This document shows, one piece after another, positions 7,566 to 14,448 of a stretch of DNA of 45,426 nucleotides (the stretch's first letter is position 1; every line of letters begins with the position of its first letter). The notes below the pieces were generated by a model. It saw nothing but the letters and a program-made list of their open reading frames with translations, had not been told where the DNA came from and ran no database searches. The position numbers and the translations under genes are program-made. The DNA is taken from positions 1-45,426 of IMG/VR virus record IMGVR_UViG_3300048837_000843, one strand, 5' to 3'. The DNA is from a virus.

Positions 7566-8018
7566 ATGAAAACTATAAGTAAGAATATATTGATACTGAT
7601 TTTTTTATTAGTTCCCTTATTTGGCATTTCGCAGACATTTATAAATATATTAGGCGGTTATTCCACAACAGAAGGAATGTCAATAGGTGCAGGTGCTAAA
7701 ACAACGATAGTAGATGATATAGGTGTTCAGTTTGATTTCAGGAAAGTGGAAGGAGTAAAGGATTTTGAAAATTATGATCTTTCATTGAGATATGAGTTAT
7801 TTAACACAATGTCATTAAATGTTGGTGGTCAACATTCTACACCAGAAAGCAACCTTAATGCGTTTGTAGGAACTACATTTTTCTATGAAGTAAACAGTAT
7901 TCTAAGGCTTATGATCGATTATCAGCAAGTTATTGGAAAGGACATTGGAAACATATCATTTGGTTTTCAGATGCGCTTTATTCCTAATAAGGATAAGTCA
8001 AAAATTAGATTTTTTTAA
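7566..8018 (+). CDS. Small outer-membrane beta-barrel-like protein with signal peptide
   Basis: Residues 1-22 are a signal peptide (basic start, ILILIFLLVPLFGISQ). The rest is a chain of short alternating strands such as VQFDFRKVEG, YDLSLRYELF, NAFVGTTFFYEV, LRLMIDYQQV and ISFGFQMRFI, and the protein ends in Phe-Phe, like barrel proteins recognised by the BAM machinery. At about 128 mature residues it fits an eight-stranded barrel. A phage gene for such a protein could change the host surface, for example to block superinfection; that is inference. No lipobox is seen. Confidence 0.6.
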   Translation: MKTISKNILILIFLLVPLFGISQTFINILGGYSTTEGMSIGAGAKTTIVDDIGVQFDFRKVEGVKDFENYDLSLRYELFNTMSLNVGGQHSTPESNLNAFVGTTFFYEVNSILRLMIDYQQVIGKDIGNISFGFQMRFIPNKDKSKIRFF

Positions 8019-8029
8019 ACATTTATATT

Positions 8030-8371
8030 ATGAAAAACTTGTATTTAAGATGGAAGTACAATCTTCCAAAGAAAATGAAAAAAGTGTGGTGGAATAGAAC
8101 ACTTCATATGACAGAGTATATTTTCCCAGTGCTCACATGGAGTGGTATAAGATACCTAAAATGTAAAGTAGGATTAATTGTTCCAATGGAAAAGCTGAAA
8201 GATGGAAGATATGCATACTATAGAGTAGTAAAAATATCCAAATCGCCAGGTGGTGATTGGTTATTCGATACAGATCCAATAGATTGTGATATGGTATTCG
8301 AGGGCATTAACAGAAAACTTGGTATAGGTGGCCTTGATGAAAATGAGTATCCAATGAGAAATAAATGTTAA
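8030..8371 (+). CDS. Hypothetical protein, 113 aa
   Basis: Starts after the leader ACATTTATATT, as at 3130 and 14884. The N-terminal 40 residues are basic and rich in Trp (MKKVWWNRTLHMTEYIF), the C-terminal half is acidic. No signal peptide and no family recognised. Confidence 0.6.
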   Translation: MKNLYLRWKYNLPKKMKKVWWNRTLHMTEYIFPVLTWSGIRYLKCKVGLIVPMEKLKDGRYAYYRVVKISKSPGGDWLFDTDPIDCDMVFEGINRKLGIGGLDENEYPMRNKC

Positions 8372-8405
8372 TCACTAACCGCCAATAGGCATAAATTAAA
8401 ATGGG

Positions 8406-8555
8406 ATGAAAGATGGATATTGTGAAATATGTGGAACTGAAATAAAAGTTCAAATGTGTTGTTCAGGACGTGAATGTGGGTGCATGGGTTTACCTGTAGA
8501 GCCTCCTGTTTGTTCTGATGAGTGCTATGATAAATTAATGATTAAATCCAACTAA
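8406..8555 (+). CDS. Small Cys-rich protein, 49 aa
   Basis: A 49-residue frame starting MKDGYCEICGTE. It holds eight Cys, among them CEIC, MCC, ECGC and a C-terminal CSDEC, likely binding one or two zinc ions. It follows the preceding gene by 34 bases. No family recognised; a zinc-ribbon-like fold is a fair guess. Confidence 0.5.
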   Translation: MKDGYCEICGTEIKVQMCCSGRECGCMGLPVEPPVCSDECYDKLMIKSN

Positions 8556-8558
8556 GCT

Positions 8559-8735
8559 ATGGAAACAACAAATAAAAAAACAGACCGAAATTTTCTTAAA
8601 ATAGGTGATACTGTATTAATGAATAACGGCAATGTAATTCAGGTAAAAAGCCTTTGTTATAATCATATTTATTGCGAACCCAATGGAATGGTAAATAAAA
8701 AAGATGTTGATTCTATAATAACTACTAATTTTTAA
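8559..8735 (+). CDS. Hypothetical protein, 58 aa
   Basis: The frame METTNKKTDRNFLKIGDTVL is compatible with a small beta-barrel (KIGDTVLMNNGNVIQV resembles an SH3/KOW-like turn). Its leader and first codons (AAGCTATGGAAACAA) are identical to those of the next gene at 8739, which suggests duplication of the gene start. Confidence 0.5.
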   Translation: METTNKKTDRNFLKIGDTVLMNNGNVIQVKSLCYNHIYCEPNGMVNKKDVDSIITTNF

Positions 8736-8738
8736 GCT

Positions 8739-8933
8739 ATGGAAACAAAAATTAAATATTTATTTGAAAAAGACGGGAAATGGCTTACCAAAGACGGGAA
8801 AATGACAACTGATGCAAACAATGCAATGGCATCAAACAATGAAATAGAAGCTAATCTGTTCTTGATTGGAAAACATAATCAAGGCCTACTTATTGGATTT
8901 GAAGTAACTGAACATATGTTTATAAACGATTAA
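8739..8933 (+). CDS. Hypothetical protein, 64 aa
   Basis: Starts METKIKYLFEKDGKW and carries a tandem-like KDGKWLTKDGKM segment. It shares its leader and first five codons with the gene at 8559, but the proteins diverge after that. No family recognised. Confidence 0.55.
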   Translation: METKIKYLFEKDGKWLTKDGKMTTDANNAMASNNEIEANLFLIGKHNQGLLIGFEVTEHMFIND

Positions 8934-8935
8934 TT

Positions 8936-9172
8936 ATGAAAACATTGACTATTAAAGAAGCTAGAAAACTTTTGATTAAATACTGCATATATATTTTTGA
9001 TGAATGTAAGGAAGAGGATAAAGCAACTATTGATGAATTTTTAAACACTATAAAGGAAACTGTAAATCAAAACGAGGGTAAAGAACCTTTTAGGATTTAC
9101 AAAAAATGCGCTGTTTGTGGTTGTGAGTTGCCAGATAACTATATAACAAATGTATGTTATGGATGTGATTAA
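8936..9172 (+). CDS. Hypothetical protein with C-terminal zinc ribbon, 78 aa
   Basis: An N-terminal helical part (IKEARKLLIKYCIYIF) is followed by a four-Cys ribbon near the C-terminus, KKCAVCGC and NVCYGCD. Probably binds one zinc. It starts two bases after the previous gene. Role unknown. Confidence 0.6.
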   Translation: MKTLTIKEARKLLIKYCIYIFDECKEEDKATIDEFLNTIKETVNQNEGKEPFRIYKKCAVCGCELPDNYITNVCYGCD

Positions 9173-9198
9173 TTTAAGGGAAACCAAAAATAAGAGAT

Positions 9199-9447
9199 AT
9201 GTCAAAAGTAAATAGAAGTACCTACCAAAAAGTAGTTGAGGAAAATAAAAAACTACTCAATGATATCAAAACATTGGTATATGGAGATATTCCTTCTGTA
9301 ATTTTTCTAAAACATAAATACAGGCAACAATTTGAAAAAGAAAGGGAATTCAATAGGATGATGAAAGAAGTATCTAAAATGTATATGGACAACAATCCTA
9401 ACGATCCAATCGTAAAAGCTATAAGGGAATTTAAAGAAAAAAAATGA
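9199..9447 (+). CDS. Hypothetical charged helical protein, 82 aa
   Basis: Rich in Lys and Glu with probable long helices (YQKVVEENKKLLNDIKTLV and QQFEKEREFNRMMKEV). Its leader (TTAAGGGAAACC...AAATAAGAGAT) resembles that of the next small gene at 9477. No family recognised. Confidence 0.6.
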   Translation: MSKVNRSTYQKVVEENKKLLNDIKTLVYGDIPSVIFLKHKYRQQFEKEREFNRMMKEVSKMYMDNNPNDPIVKAIREFKEKK

Positions 9448-9476
9448 TTTAAAGGAAACTGTAAAATAAGAGATAT

Positions 9477-9605
9477 ATGGAAGAATTTGTAACAAACAAC
9501 AGGGAAATTATCGGATTGGCTTTATTTATAATTTGGATATTTATAGGGATACCGTCTAAACGGGATATTGAACTGGCTAAAAAAAAGAAGGATTTAGAAA
9601 AATAG
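9477..9605 (+). CDS. Small membrane protein, 42 aa
   Basis: MEEFVTNNREIIG is followed by a hydrophobic helix (about residues 12-26, LALFIIWIFIGI) and a Lys-rich tail. An N-out, single-pass membrane protein is likely. Its leader is a near copy of that of the gene at 9199. Nothing convincing is seen in 9606-9686 apart from an AT-rich leader. Confidence 0.5.
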   Translation: MEEFVTNNREIIGLALFIIWIFIGIPSKRDIELAKKKKDLEK

Positions 9606-9686
9606 ATTTATTAAAAAGGTTAATTTAGTAATGTTATTGATGGAAGCCATTACCATATACTTTAGTGGCAATAAATACTTTATATT

Positions 9687-10019
9687 ATGAAAAAAGTAAT
9701 TTTAATTTTAATGCTTGGCCTATTTGCCTTGAATGTAAGTGCAGTTAACACAGAGCCTAAACAGAGTGATCAAACTGAATTGATTGTAGATTATAAGGAC
9801 GTTAATGAAGTAGTGGATTGTGTTTTTAAATTGCCGGAAAATGTGTCGAAAGACCATAAAGAGCGATCAGCACTTATGAAGATGGAAGTAAGTTTGAAAA
9901 ACCCTGATCCTAAAATGGAGCCATGCAAATTTGATGATAGATTTTGGTGTGGTGGTAAGATACGCAGAGACCCACCTGCCAGTCCTGAAATCAAAATTGT
10001 CATTGACAAAATAGAGTAA
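9687..10019 (+). CDS. Secreted or periplasmic protein, 110 aa
   Basis: Residues 1-19 are a signal peptide (MKKVILILMLGLFALNVSA) with an Ala-x-Ala-like cleavage site before VNTEP. The mature part of about 90 residues is charged and has three Cys (near 46, 78 and 88), which could form a disulphide in the periplasm. The leader ends in TTTATATT before the ATG and the gene is closed by a strong terminator. A moron-like, host-surface-altering role is possible; no family recognised. Confidence 0.6.
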   Translation: MKKVILILMLGLFALNVSAVNTEPKQSDQTELIVDYKDVNEVVDCVFKLPENVSKDHKERSALMKMEVSLKNPDPKMEPCKFDDRFWCGGKIRRDPPASPEIKIVIDKIE

Positions 10020-10036
10020 AATACCTTGAATCACAT

Positions 10037-10069
10037 AAAGCCCCAGATGTACAACCTTGGGGCTTTTTT
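10037..10069 (+). terminator. Rho-independent terminator
   Basis: AAAGCCCC pairs perfectly with GGGGCTTT across a 14-base loop, extended by an A-T pair, and runs into six Ts. It lies 17 bases after the secreted-protein gene. Confidence 0.88.
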
Positions 10070-10082
10070 AATACATCACATT

Positions 10083-10175
10083 ATGAAAAAAGAACATTTA
10101 AGATCGAGTTATTATTTTGCCTTAATCATTATCTATATTTTTGTAACAGCTAAGGCTTTTATCCAATTTATCTAA
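10083..10175 (+). CDS. Possible small membrane protein, 30 aa
   Basis: MKKEHLRSSYYF is followed by one hydrophobic helix (ALIIIYIFVTAKAF). The leader ATACATCACATT matches the leader used by several other genes here, which is the main reason to call it. It lies between a terminator and the ParB-like gene. Confidence 0.42.
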   Translation: MKKEHLRSSYYFALIIIYIFVTAKAFIQFI

Positions 10176-10185
10176 AACATTCTAT

Positions 10186-10851
10186 ATGCAGGTTGAATAT
10201 GTAGAAATCGATTCCGTTATTCCAAACGAATCAAACCCACGTAAAATTACCCAGAAGAAGTTGAGCGATCTAATGAGGTCGATGAAAAACTTTCCTATAA
10301 TGCAAAAGCTAAGGCCGATCATAGTTGATGAAAATATGGTTGCTATTGGTGGAAACCAAAGGTTAAAGGCGGCAAAGAAATTAGGTTGGACTCATGTTCA
10401 TATAATGAAGGAAAGTGAGTTAACAGAAGATCAGAAGAAAGAGTTTGTAGTTAAAGACAATGTTAGTTTTGGTTACTTCGATGATGAAGTCATGATGCAG
10501 GATTATACTTTTGATCAGTTGGTGGATTTTGGGGTTGATATGACCGACATTGGCAAAGGGGCAAAAGAAAAAGAGATTGACGAAAACAAAGAGGTAATTC
10601 CGCAAATGGAACTTCGGTTCAATGAGCATTATGACTACATAGTTTTCCTTTTTGATAACGATCATGATTGGCTTTATATTTCCAATAAGTTAGGATTGAA
10701 GAAAGTAGATTCGTCTTATTCTCCTAAAAACAAAAAAATAGGATTAGGTAGAGTAATTCAAGGAAATAAGATCCTAGAGTTATTGAAGGAGTTAGAAGCC
10801 AAAAATGAAATAATCAAAAAATATGAAAAAGGTAATACTAAGTCGAAGTAG
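10186..10851 (+). CDS. ParB/Srx-like N-terminal domain protein
   Basis: A 221-residue protein. ESNPRK (15-20), LRPIIVD (42-48) and the box GGNQRLKAAKKLGW (55-68) are the motifs of the ParB/sulfiredoxin-like fold, whose GxxR box binds a nucleotide. The rest (about 90-221) is charged and has no HTH that I recognise, so this is not a partition ParB. Phage proteins of this type act as nucleases, regulators or partners of DNA-modifying enzymes. The gene overlaps the glycosyltransferase gene by 29 bases, so the two are probably translated together. Confidence 0.72.
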   Translation: MQVEYVEIDSVIPNESNPRKITQKKLSDLMRSMKNFPIMQKLRPIIVDENMVAIGGNQRLKAAKKLGWTHVHIMKESELTEDQKKEFVVKDNVSFGYFDDEVMMQDYTFDQLVDFGVDMTDIGKGAKEKEIDENKEVIPQMELRFNEHYDYIVFLFDNDHDWLYISNKLGLKKVDSSYSPKNKKIGLGRVIQGNKILELLKELEAKNEIIKKYEKGNTKSK

Positions 10852-11551
10852 ATCAAGCACCATAATAACCCACAAGTTGGTTTCAGGGTTTGATCTTGTA
10901 GTTCCTGAATCAGAATATGATCTGTACAAAAAGGTCGTTAAAAACGCTGATAACATCAAAACTATTCCAGACACTTACAATGGGTTAGGAGAAGTCAGAA
11001 ATTGGGTATTGGACAATTATGAAGATGAAGGTATAATAATGCTTGATGATGATATAGGATCGTTCTATAATCTGATGAACTCTAGTAGCTTTGTTATACG
11101 AGATGTTGACACCATTGACCAGATCCTTTTTAACGCTTATCAATGTGCATTGGATAGTGGTTGTAAATTGTTTTCCTTTAATCAAAAAGCAGATGTCAGA
11201 AAGTTTTCTCCACACCAACCATTTTCATTAAATGCCTTGGCCGGCACAGTTGTCGGGATAATTGGAAGGGATCTAAGATTTACAGAAATAAATAAATTGA
11301 AGGTAGATGCCGACTATTCTCTACAATCTTTGTTGAAGCATAGAATTGTGTGGATTGATAACCGATATGCAGCCAGTCCGATCAGAGATAAAAATGCAGG
11401 TGGAAATAGTCTATTCAAAACAAAAGAGTTAGTTGATCAGGAAAACGAATTTCTTAGGGAAAAGTGGGGCAAATACATCTACATAGGATCACAAAAACAA
11501 ACTGGTTTATTAAGACTTAAAGTTGACAGAAAACAGAAGTTAAATTTTTGA
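10823..11551 (+). CDS. GT-A type glycosyltransferase (TET-associated-glycosyltransferase-like)
   Basis: A 242-residue protein. LSRSRSSTIITHKLV (6-20), VVPESEYDLY (26-35), GLGEVRNWVLDNY (54-66) and EGIIMLDDDIGSF (69-81) follow the order of small nucleotide-sugar transferases; the DDD at 75-77 would bind metal and sugar nucleotide. I recall this pattern in the TAGT family of phage glycosyltransferases linked with hypermodified DNA bases. The acceptor here could be DNA, a virion protein or host surface. Overlap with the ParB-like gene argues for a joint task. The fold is fairly sure, the substrate is not. Confidence 0.65.
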   Translation: MKKVILSRSRSSTIITHKLVSGFDLVVPESEYDLYKKVVKNADNIKTIPDTYNGLGEVRNWVLDNYEDEGIIMLDDDIGSFYNLMNSSSFVIRDVDTIDQILFNAYQCALDSGCKLFSFNQKADVRKFSPHQPFSLNALAGTVVGIIGRDLRFTEINKLKVDADYSLQSLLKHRIVWIDNRYAASPIRDKNAGGNSLFKTKELVDQENEFLREKWGKYIYIGSQKQTGLLRLKVDRKQKLNF

Positions 11552-11562
11552 TCAGTAGGACA

Positions 11563-11594
11563 TATATAAATATTTATGCCTATATTACGGTATT
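11563..11594 (+). promoter_or_regulatory. Repeated phage promoter motif, copy 3
   Basis: ATATAAATATTTATGCC then TATATTACGGTATTAT, followed by the leader AACATTTAAAAACATCACA and the ATG at 11621. The -7-like part (TATATTAC) is the most divergent of the five copies. Confidence 0.65.
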
Positions 11595-11620
11595 ATTAAA
11601 CATTTAAAAACATCACAAAA

Positions 11621-12202
11621 ATGAGTTGGAATTTAAGAACAGTTCGAGGGTATGATTTATTAGACGTAGCGAGTGCCCTACAAAAATCAATTAGAAGAAG
11701 CGACGAAAAATTGGCAGGTTACTTTGCTCATGAAATGTACGCTTCAAATTATCACAATTACGTATGGAAGCGATTGATCACCATTGCTGCAGAAGATTGT
11801 GACGGAATTATATCTACAGAAATCCATGCATTATTTGAAGGTTTTCGGGAAGTCAACAACCCAAAGGCAAAGAACAAATTGAAAGGAAGGATATTTCTTT
11901 CCAAGGCAGTTTTGATCCTTTGCAGAGCAATCAAGAGCAGGGATTCTGATCATCTTCAATGTTTAGTTTACGATCATAAAGTAGGCATTACTGACAAGGA
12001 AATTGAAAAGGCACTAGACAAGTATAAGGACAAATTTATCGAACTTCCAGAGTACACCTATGACGTACATACTAAAAAAGGTAAAAGAGCCGGAATGACC
12101 AAAAAACAATTTTTTATCGACGAATATAAATGCTTGACTCCTGTGCCAGAACAAAAGTCATTATTTGATAATATAGTCGATGAACATTTTGGACTTAAAT
12201 AA
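11621..12202 (+). CDS. RarA/MgsA C-terminal-domain-like protein, stand-alone
   Basis: A 193-residue protein. DVASALQKSIRRSDEKLAGY (15-34), then AHEMYASNYHNYVWKRLITIAAEDCDG (split by a turn at about 44), match the C-terminal helical region of RarA/MgsA clamp-loader-like ATPases, which reads like SAFIKSIRGSDPDAALY...RRLVIASEDVG. No Walker A or B box is present, so only the tetramerisation/SSB- or fork-binding part remains. It may interact with the host RarA or with the phage replisome; that is inference. It is the only gene between promoter copy 3 and the structured spacer that follows, and its TAA is part of a TAACG sequence. Confidence 0.6.
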   Translation: MSWNLRTVRGYDLLDVASALQKSIRRSDEKLAGYFAHEMYASNYHNYVWKRLITIAAEDCDGIISTEIHALFEGFREVNNPKAKNKLKGRIFLSKAVLILCRAIKSRDSDHLQCLVYDHKVGITDKEIEKALDKYKDKFIELPEYTYDVHTKKGKRAGMTKKQFFIDEYKCLTPVPEQKSLFDNIVDEHFGLK

Positions 12203-12278
12203 CGAATAGTAATATGAAAAGTTGCTGAATTAAGCACTAAAATTTATAAATTAATCAAAATTAAAAAGCAAAAAAGCG
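12203..12278 (+). other. Spacer A, homologous to spacer E
   Basis: From 12201 (within the stop codon) to 12237 the sequence matches 14782-14817 at about 30 of 37 aligned positions: AACGRAYAGYAATATGAAA, then GAATTWAGCAC. The rest is AT-rich leader for the gene at 12279. Confidence 0.6.
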
Positions 12279-12734
12279 ATGGATTTAAAAGCACCGAAAT
12301 ACGAATTTCACTTATATACTTGGGGTGGATTTTACAACAAAGAACATTTAAAAATACACAATAAACCAAGAGGTGATTTTTGGTTTGATACAGCAGAAGA
12401 AAGGCAACATTTTATAGACGAATTAAAATCTATTGAAGAAAAGTTAAATGCAAAAATTTTATGTATGACTTTATCTGAAGGTTATTGTTGCCGTGTTAAA
12501 ACTGTACTACATAGGGTTGTAGAATGGGAAGGTAAAAGATACTATACTAATTATGATATGGGAATAAATTACCCAATAGATGCTGCTAGGTATCACTTGG
12601 AATGGAAATGGACTTGTGGATTTAACGATTACCCTTTAGGTGATGATTTTGATTATGAAGAAAACAAGCCTAAAGTGATACAGGAATGGATTACAGGTGC
12701 TTATCAAAACCTGTATTTTGAAGATGAACGATAA
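12279..12734 (+). CDS. Hypothetical protein, 151 aa, aromatic-rich
   Basis: Rich in Trp, Tyr and Phe (FHLYTWGGFYNKEHL, RYHLEWKWTCGF) with conserved-looking Cys. No signal peptide. It is the first gene of the cassette-like block, has its own 76-base spacer upstream, and its stop codon is followed directly by TTGAGCGTTGG. No family recognised. Confidence 0.62.
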   Translation: MDLKAPKYEFHLYTWGGFYNKEHLKIHNKPRGDFWFDTAEERQHFIDELKSIEEKLNAKILCMTLSEGYCCRVKTVLHRVVEWEGKRYYTNYDMGINYPIDAARYHLEWKWTCGFNDYPLGDDFDYEENKPKVIQEWITGAYQNLYFEDER

Positions 12735-13133
12735 TTGAGCGTTGGCTTTTGCTTTTTAATTTCTTCGGATTAAGGAATAACCTTAATTAAAAGGAACTGA
12801 CCCAAGCAATTTTTTATATTACGTGTTATATACTTTTAAAAGCGAAAAAAAGGTAGTGAACTTGGTTAGATGTACGAAAAATGCAAATAAAGCCCTAAGC
12901 ATTAGCCAACTTTGTAAATAGCGTGAGGGAACGGGCAAATACCAATAGGCGTAAAAGTAAAAGTACTGAAACCCTCTCGCTTTTAATTGTATTATAACGC
13001 TTGGTATAACCGCTGTAAGCACCTTACCTGACCTTTGCCCATAGTACGAACCGCCAACGGTGCTTATTGAGATTATATATTGTTATTCCTTCGCTTTTAT
13101 ACACTGAATTATTAATCAATTAAACTATAAATT
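12735..13133 (+). other. Spacer B: 399-base structured noncoding region with nested inverted repeats
   Basis: No convincing gene is seen. Directly after the stop is TTGAGCGTTGG (12735-12745), identical to 15136-15146. A perfect hairpin ATTAAGG/CCTTAAT lies at 12769-12787, with CTTTTTAATT and AATTAAAAGG flanking it. TTTTATATTACGTGTT at 12812-12827 matches 15209-15224 at 14 of 16 positions. A long inverted repeat has arms near 12821-12845 and 12977-13000, with TAAAAGCGA/TCGCTTTTA perfect. A further AACGG follows at about 13056. It may be a recombination site, an RNA element, or a remnant of several. Confidence 0.6.
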
Positions 13134-13532
13134 ATGAGTAGAATTAACTTAGCAGACAGCACAATTAATGTAGTTGTTAAAATGAGCGACGGGAATCCGG
13201 GCGCAATGAATGTAATTATGGAAATGTTACAACCTGAATCTAGTAAAATCGACCCTGATTCAGTTATGGGAGGAATGATGAAACTTCTTTCTTTAGACAC
13301 TTTGGGTATTTATGGTACTGATATTTATGTTTTGCATAATGATATTTGTGGTCGTGATATGTCAAAAACATTTGCCGTGCTAAGGGCGCATCAATTAGGC
13401 TTTTTAAACGGTTCAATCCTGAAAGATGCTTGTAGCAGACAAGATTATTCTGGCAGGAAAATGATTGACGTAGAATCGCTTTGTAAACAAGTGAAGGAAC
13501 ACCTGCCGAATTTTGTTTTAAGTGAGGCATAA
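13134..13532 (+). CDS. Hypothetical protein of a cassette/phage-type family, 132 aa
   Basis: Contains MSDGNPGAMNVIMEML, KIDPDSVMGGMMKLLSLDTLGIYG and AVLRAHQLGFLNG, a pattern I recall in uncharacterised proteins from phages and mobile regions (GNPGA, a DPD...GG segment, D...IYG, LRA.QLGF). Mostly helical and cytosolic. Its TAA stop is part of TAACGG. Function unknown. Confidence 0.68.
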   Translation: MSRINLADSTINVVVKMSDGNPGAMNVIMEMLQPESSKIDPDSVMGGMMKLLSLDTLGIYGTDIYVLHNDICGRDMSKTFAVLRAHQLGFLNGSILKDACSRQDYSGRKMIDVESLCKQVKEHLPNFVLSEA

Positions 13533-13654
13533 CGGCTCTGATGTGTGGTCTAGTAGCAAAAAGCCCGATAGGAGCGATTGCGGATTGACCATCTACAGAA
13601 GCTATTTGCCATACACTTTGTTAGCAAATGACAACACATCTAAATAACTGAATT
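13533..13654 (+). other. Spacer C with an imperfect inverted repeat ending in GTTAGC
   Basis: TAACGG including the previous stop codon (13530-13535), then TGTGTGG near 13542; the far arm is CCATACAC (13609-13616) followed by GTTAGC (13620-13625). Outer TAAC/GTTA and inner GTGTGG/CCATACAC thus form an imperfect fold with unequal spacers, resembling the four-box layout of cassette recombination sites. The R' consensus GTTRRRY is not fully met. Confidence 0.45.
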
Positions 13655-14380
13655 ATGAAAATAAACGAAATATATAAAGGGGATTGCCTTGAATTGATGC
13701 CGAAATATGTAGATGACAAAAGTATTGATATGATTTTTTGCGATTTACCATACGGAACTACAAAATGTAAATGGGATACGATAATACCTTTTGATGAGTT
13801 GTGGAGTGAATACGAGAGAGTAATTAAAGATAATGGTGCAATAGTTCTTTTTGGAAGAGAGCCTTTCAGTTCTTTTTTACGAACAAGTAATGTGAAAATG
13901 TATAGATATGATTGGATATGGGAAAAGTCTAAGGCTACCAACTTTCTTTTTGCTAAACAAATGCCTTTAATAGCACACGAAGATATTATGGTGTTTTACA
14001 AAAAGAAACCAACTTACAACTCACAAAAAACAAAGGGTAAACCATATAATAAAGGCAAGGAAAAAAGAACTGAAATAGAAGCAGTTGGTAAGATAGGTAA
14101 TGGTAATTTAATAGAGAATAAAACAGGATTGAGAAATCCAAGAAGCGTACAGTATTTTGTTACTGCTGAACGAGAAGGGAAGTTACACCCAACGCAAAAA
14201 CCATTAGCTTTAATTGAGTATATGATTAAAACCTACACCAATGAAGGAGATTTGATACTTGATAATACTTGCGGAAGCGGGACTACAGGATTAGGAGCAA
14301 AAAATCTTGGTAGAAACTTTGTTATGATGGAGCAAGACCCTGAATATTACGAAACTGCCTGTAAAAGAGTACTAACGTAG
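13655..14380 (+). CDS. Beta-class N4/N6 DNA methyltransferase
   Basis: A 241-residue enzyme. Motif IV appears first, as CDLPYGTTKCKWD (29-41; DLPYG replaces the usual DPPY, a variant common in this group). LHPTQKP (177-183) follows, then the SAM-binding motif I DNTCGSGTTGLGAKNLGR (203-220). This order is that of beta-class amino-methyltransferases. Such phage enzymes protect DNA against host restriction or mark it for regulation. No restriction enzyme is adjacent, so it is an orphan. It lies inside the cassette-like block and has its own leader. The base modified (N6-A or N4-C) and target site cannot be told. Confidence 0.92.
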   Translation: MKINEIYKGDCLELMPKYVDDKSIDMIFCDLPYGTTKCKWDTIIPFDELWSEYERVIKDNGAIVLFGREPFSSFLRTSNVKMYRYDWIWEKSKATNFLFAKQMPLIAHEDIMVFYKKKPTYNSQKTKGKPYNKGKEKRTEIEAVGKIGNGNLIENKTGLRNPRSVQYFVTAEREGKLHPTQKPLALIEYMIKTYTNEGDLILDNTCGSGTTGLGAKNLGRNFVMMEQDPEYYETACKRVLT

Positions 14381-14448
14381 TATTGCAGGTAACGGACGTG
14401 GGTATGGCAATGTAATTTTACGTATTTAAAAACTAAAAAATAGAAACA
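14381..14448 (+). other. Spacer D with TAACGG and a short hairpin
   Basis: ATTGC (14382-14386) pairs with GCAAT (14407-14411) around TAACGGACG, followed by TTTTACG and an A-rich leader for the gene at 14449. Confidence 0.4.

Noticed and set aside
9632-9691. 19-codon frame before the secreted protein gene
   Set aside because: Too short, no leader motif, and it reads through the leader of the next gene.
10186-10851. Plasmid-type partition ParB
   Set aside because: Only the N-terminal nucleotide-binding motifs are present, there is no ParA neighbour and no recognisable HTH or parS repeat.
12819-13022. 67-codon minus-strand frame in spacer B
   Set aside because: The predicted protein has a chance-like Phe/Tyr-rich composition and lies across the long inverted repeat; the repeat explains the sequence better.
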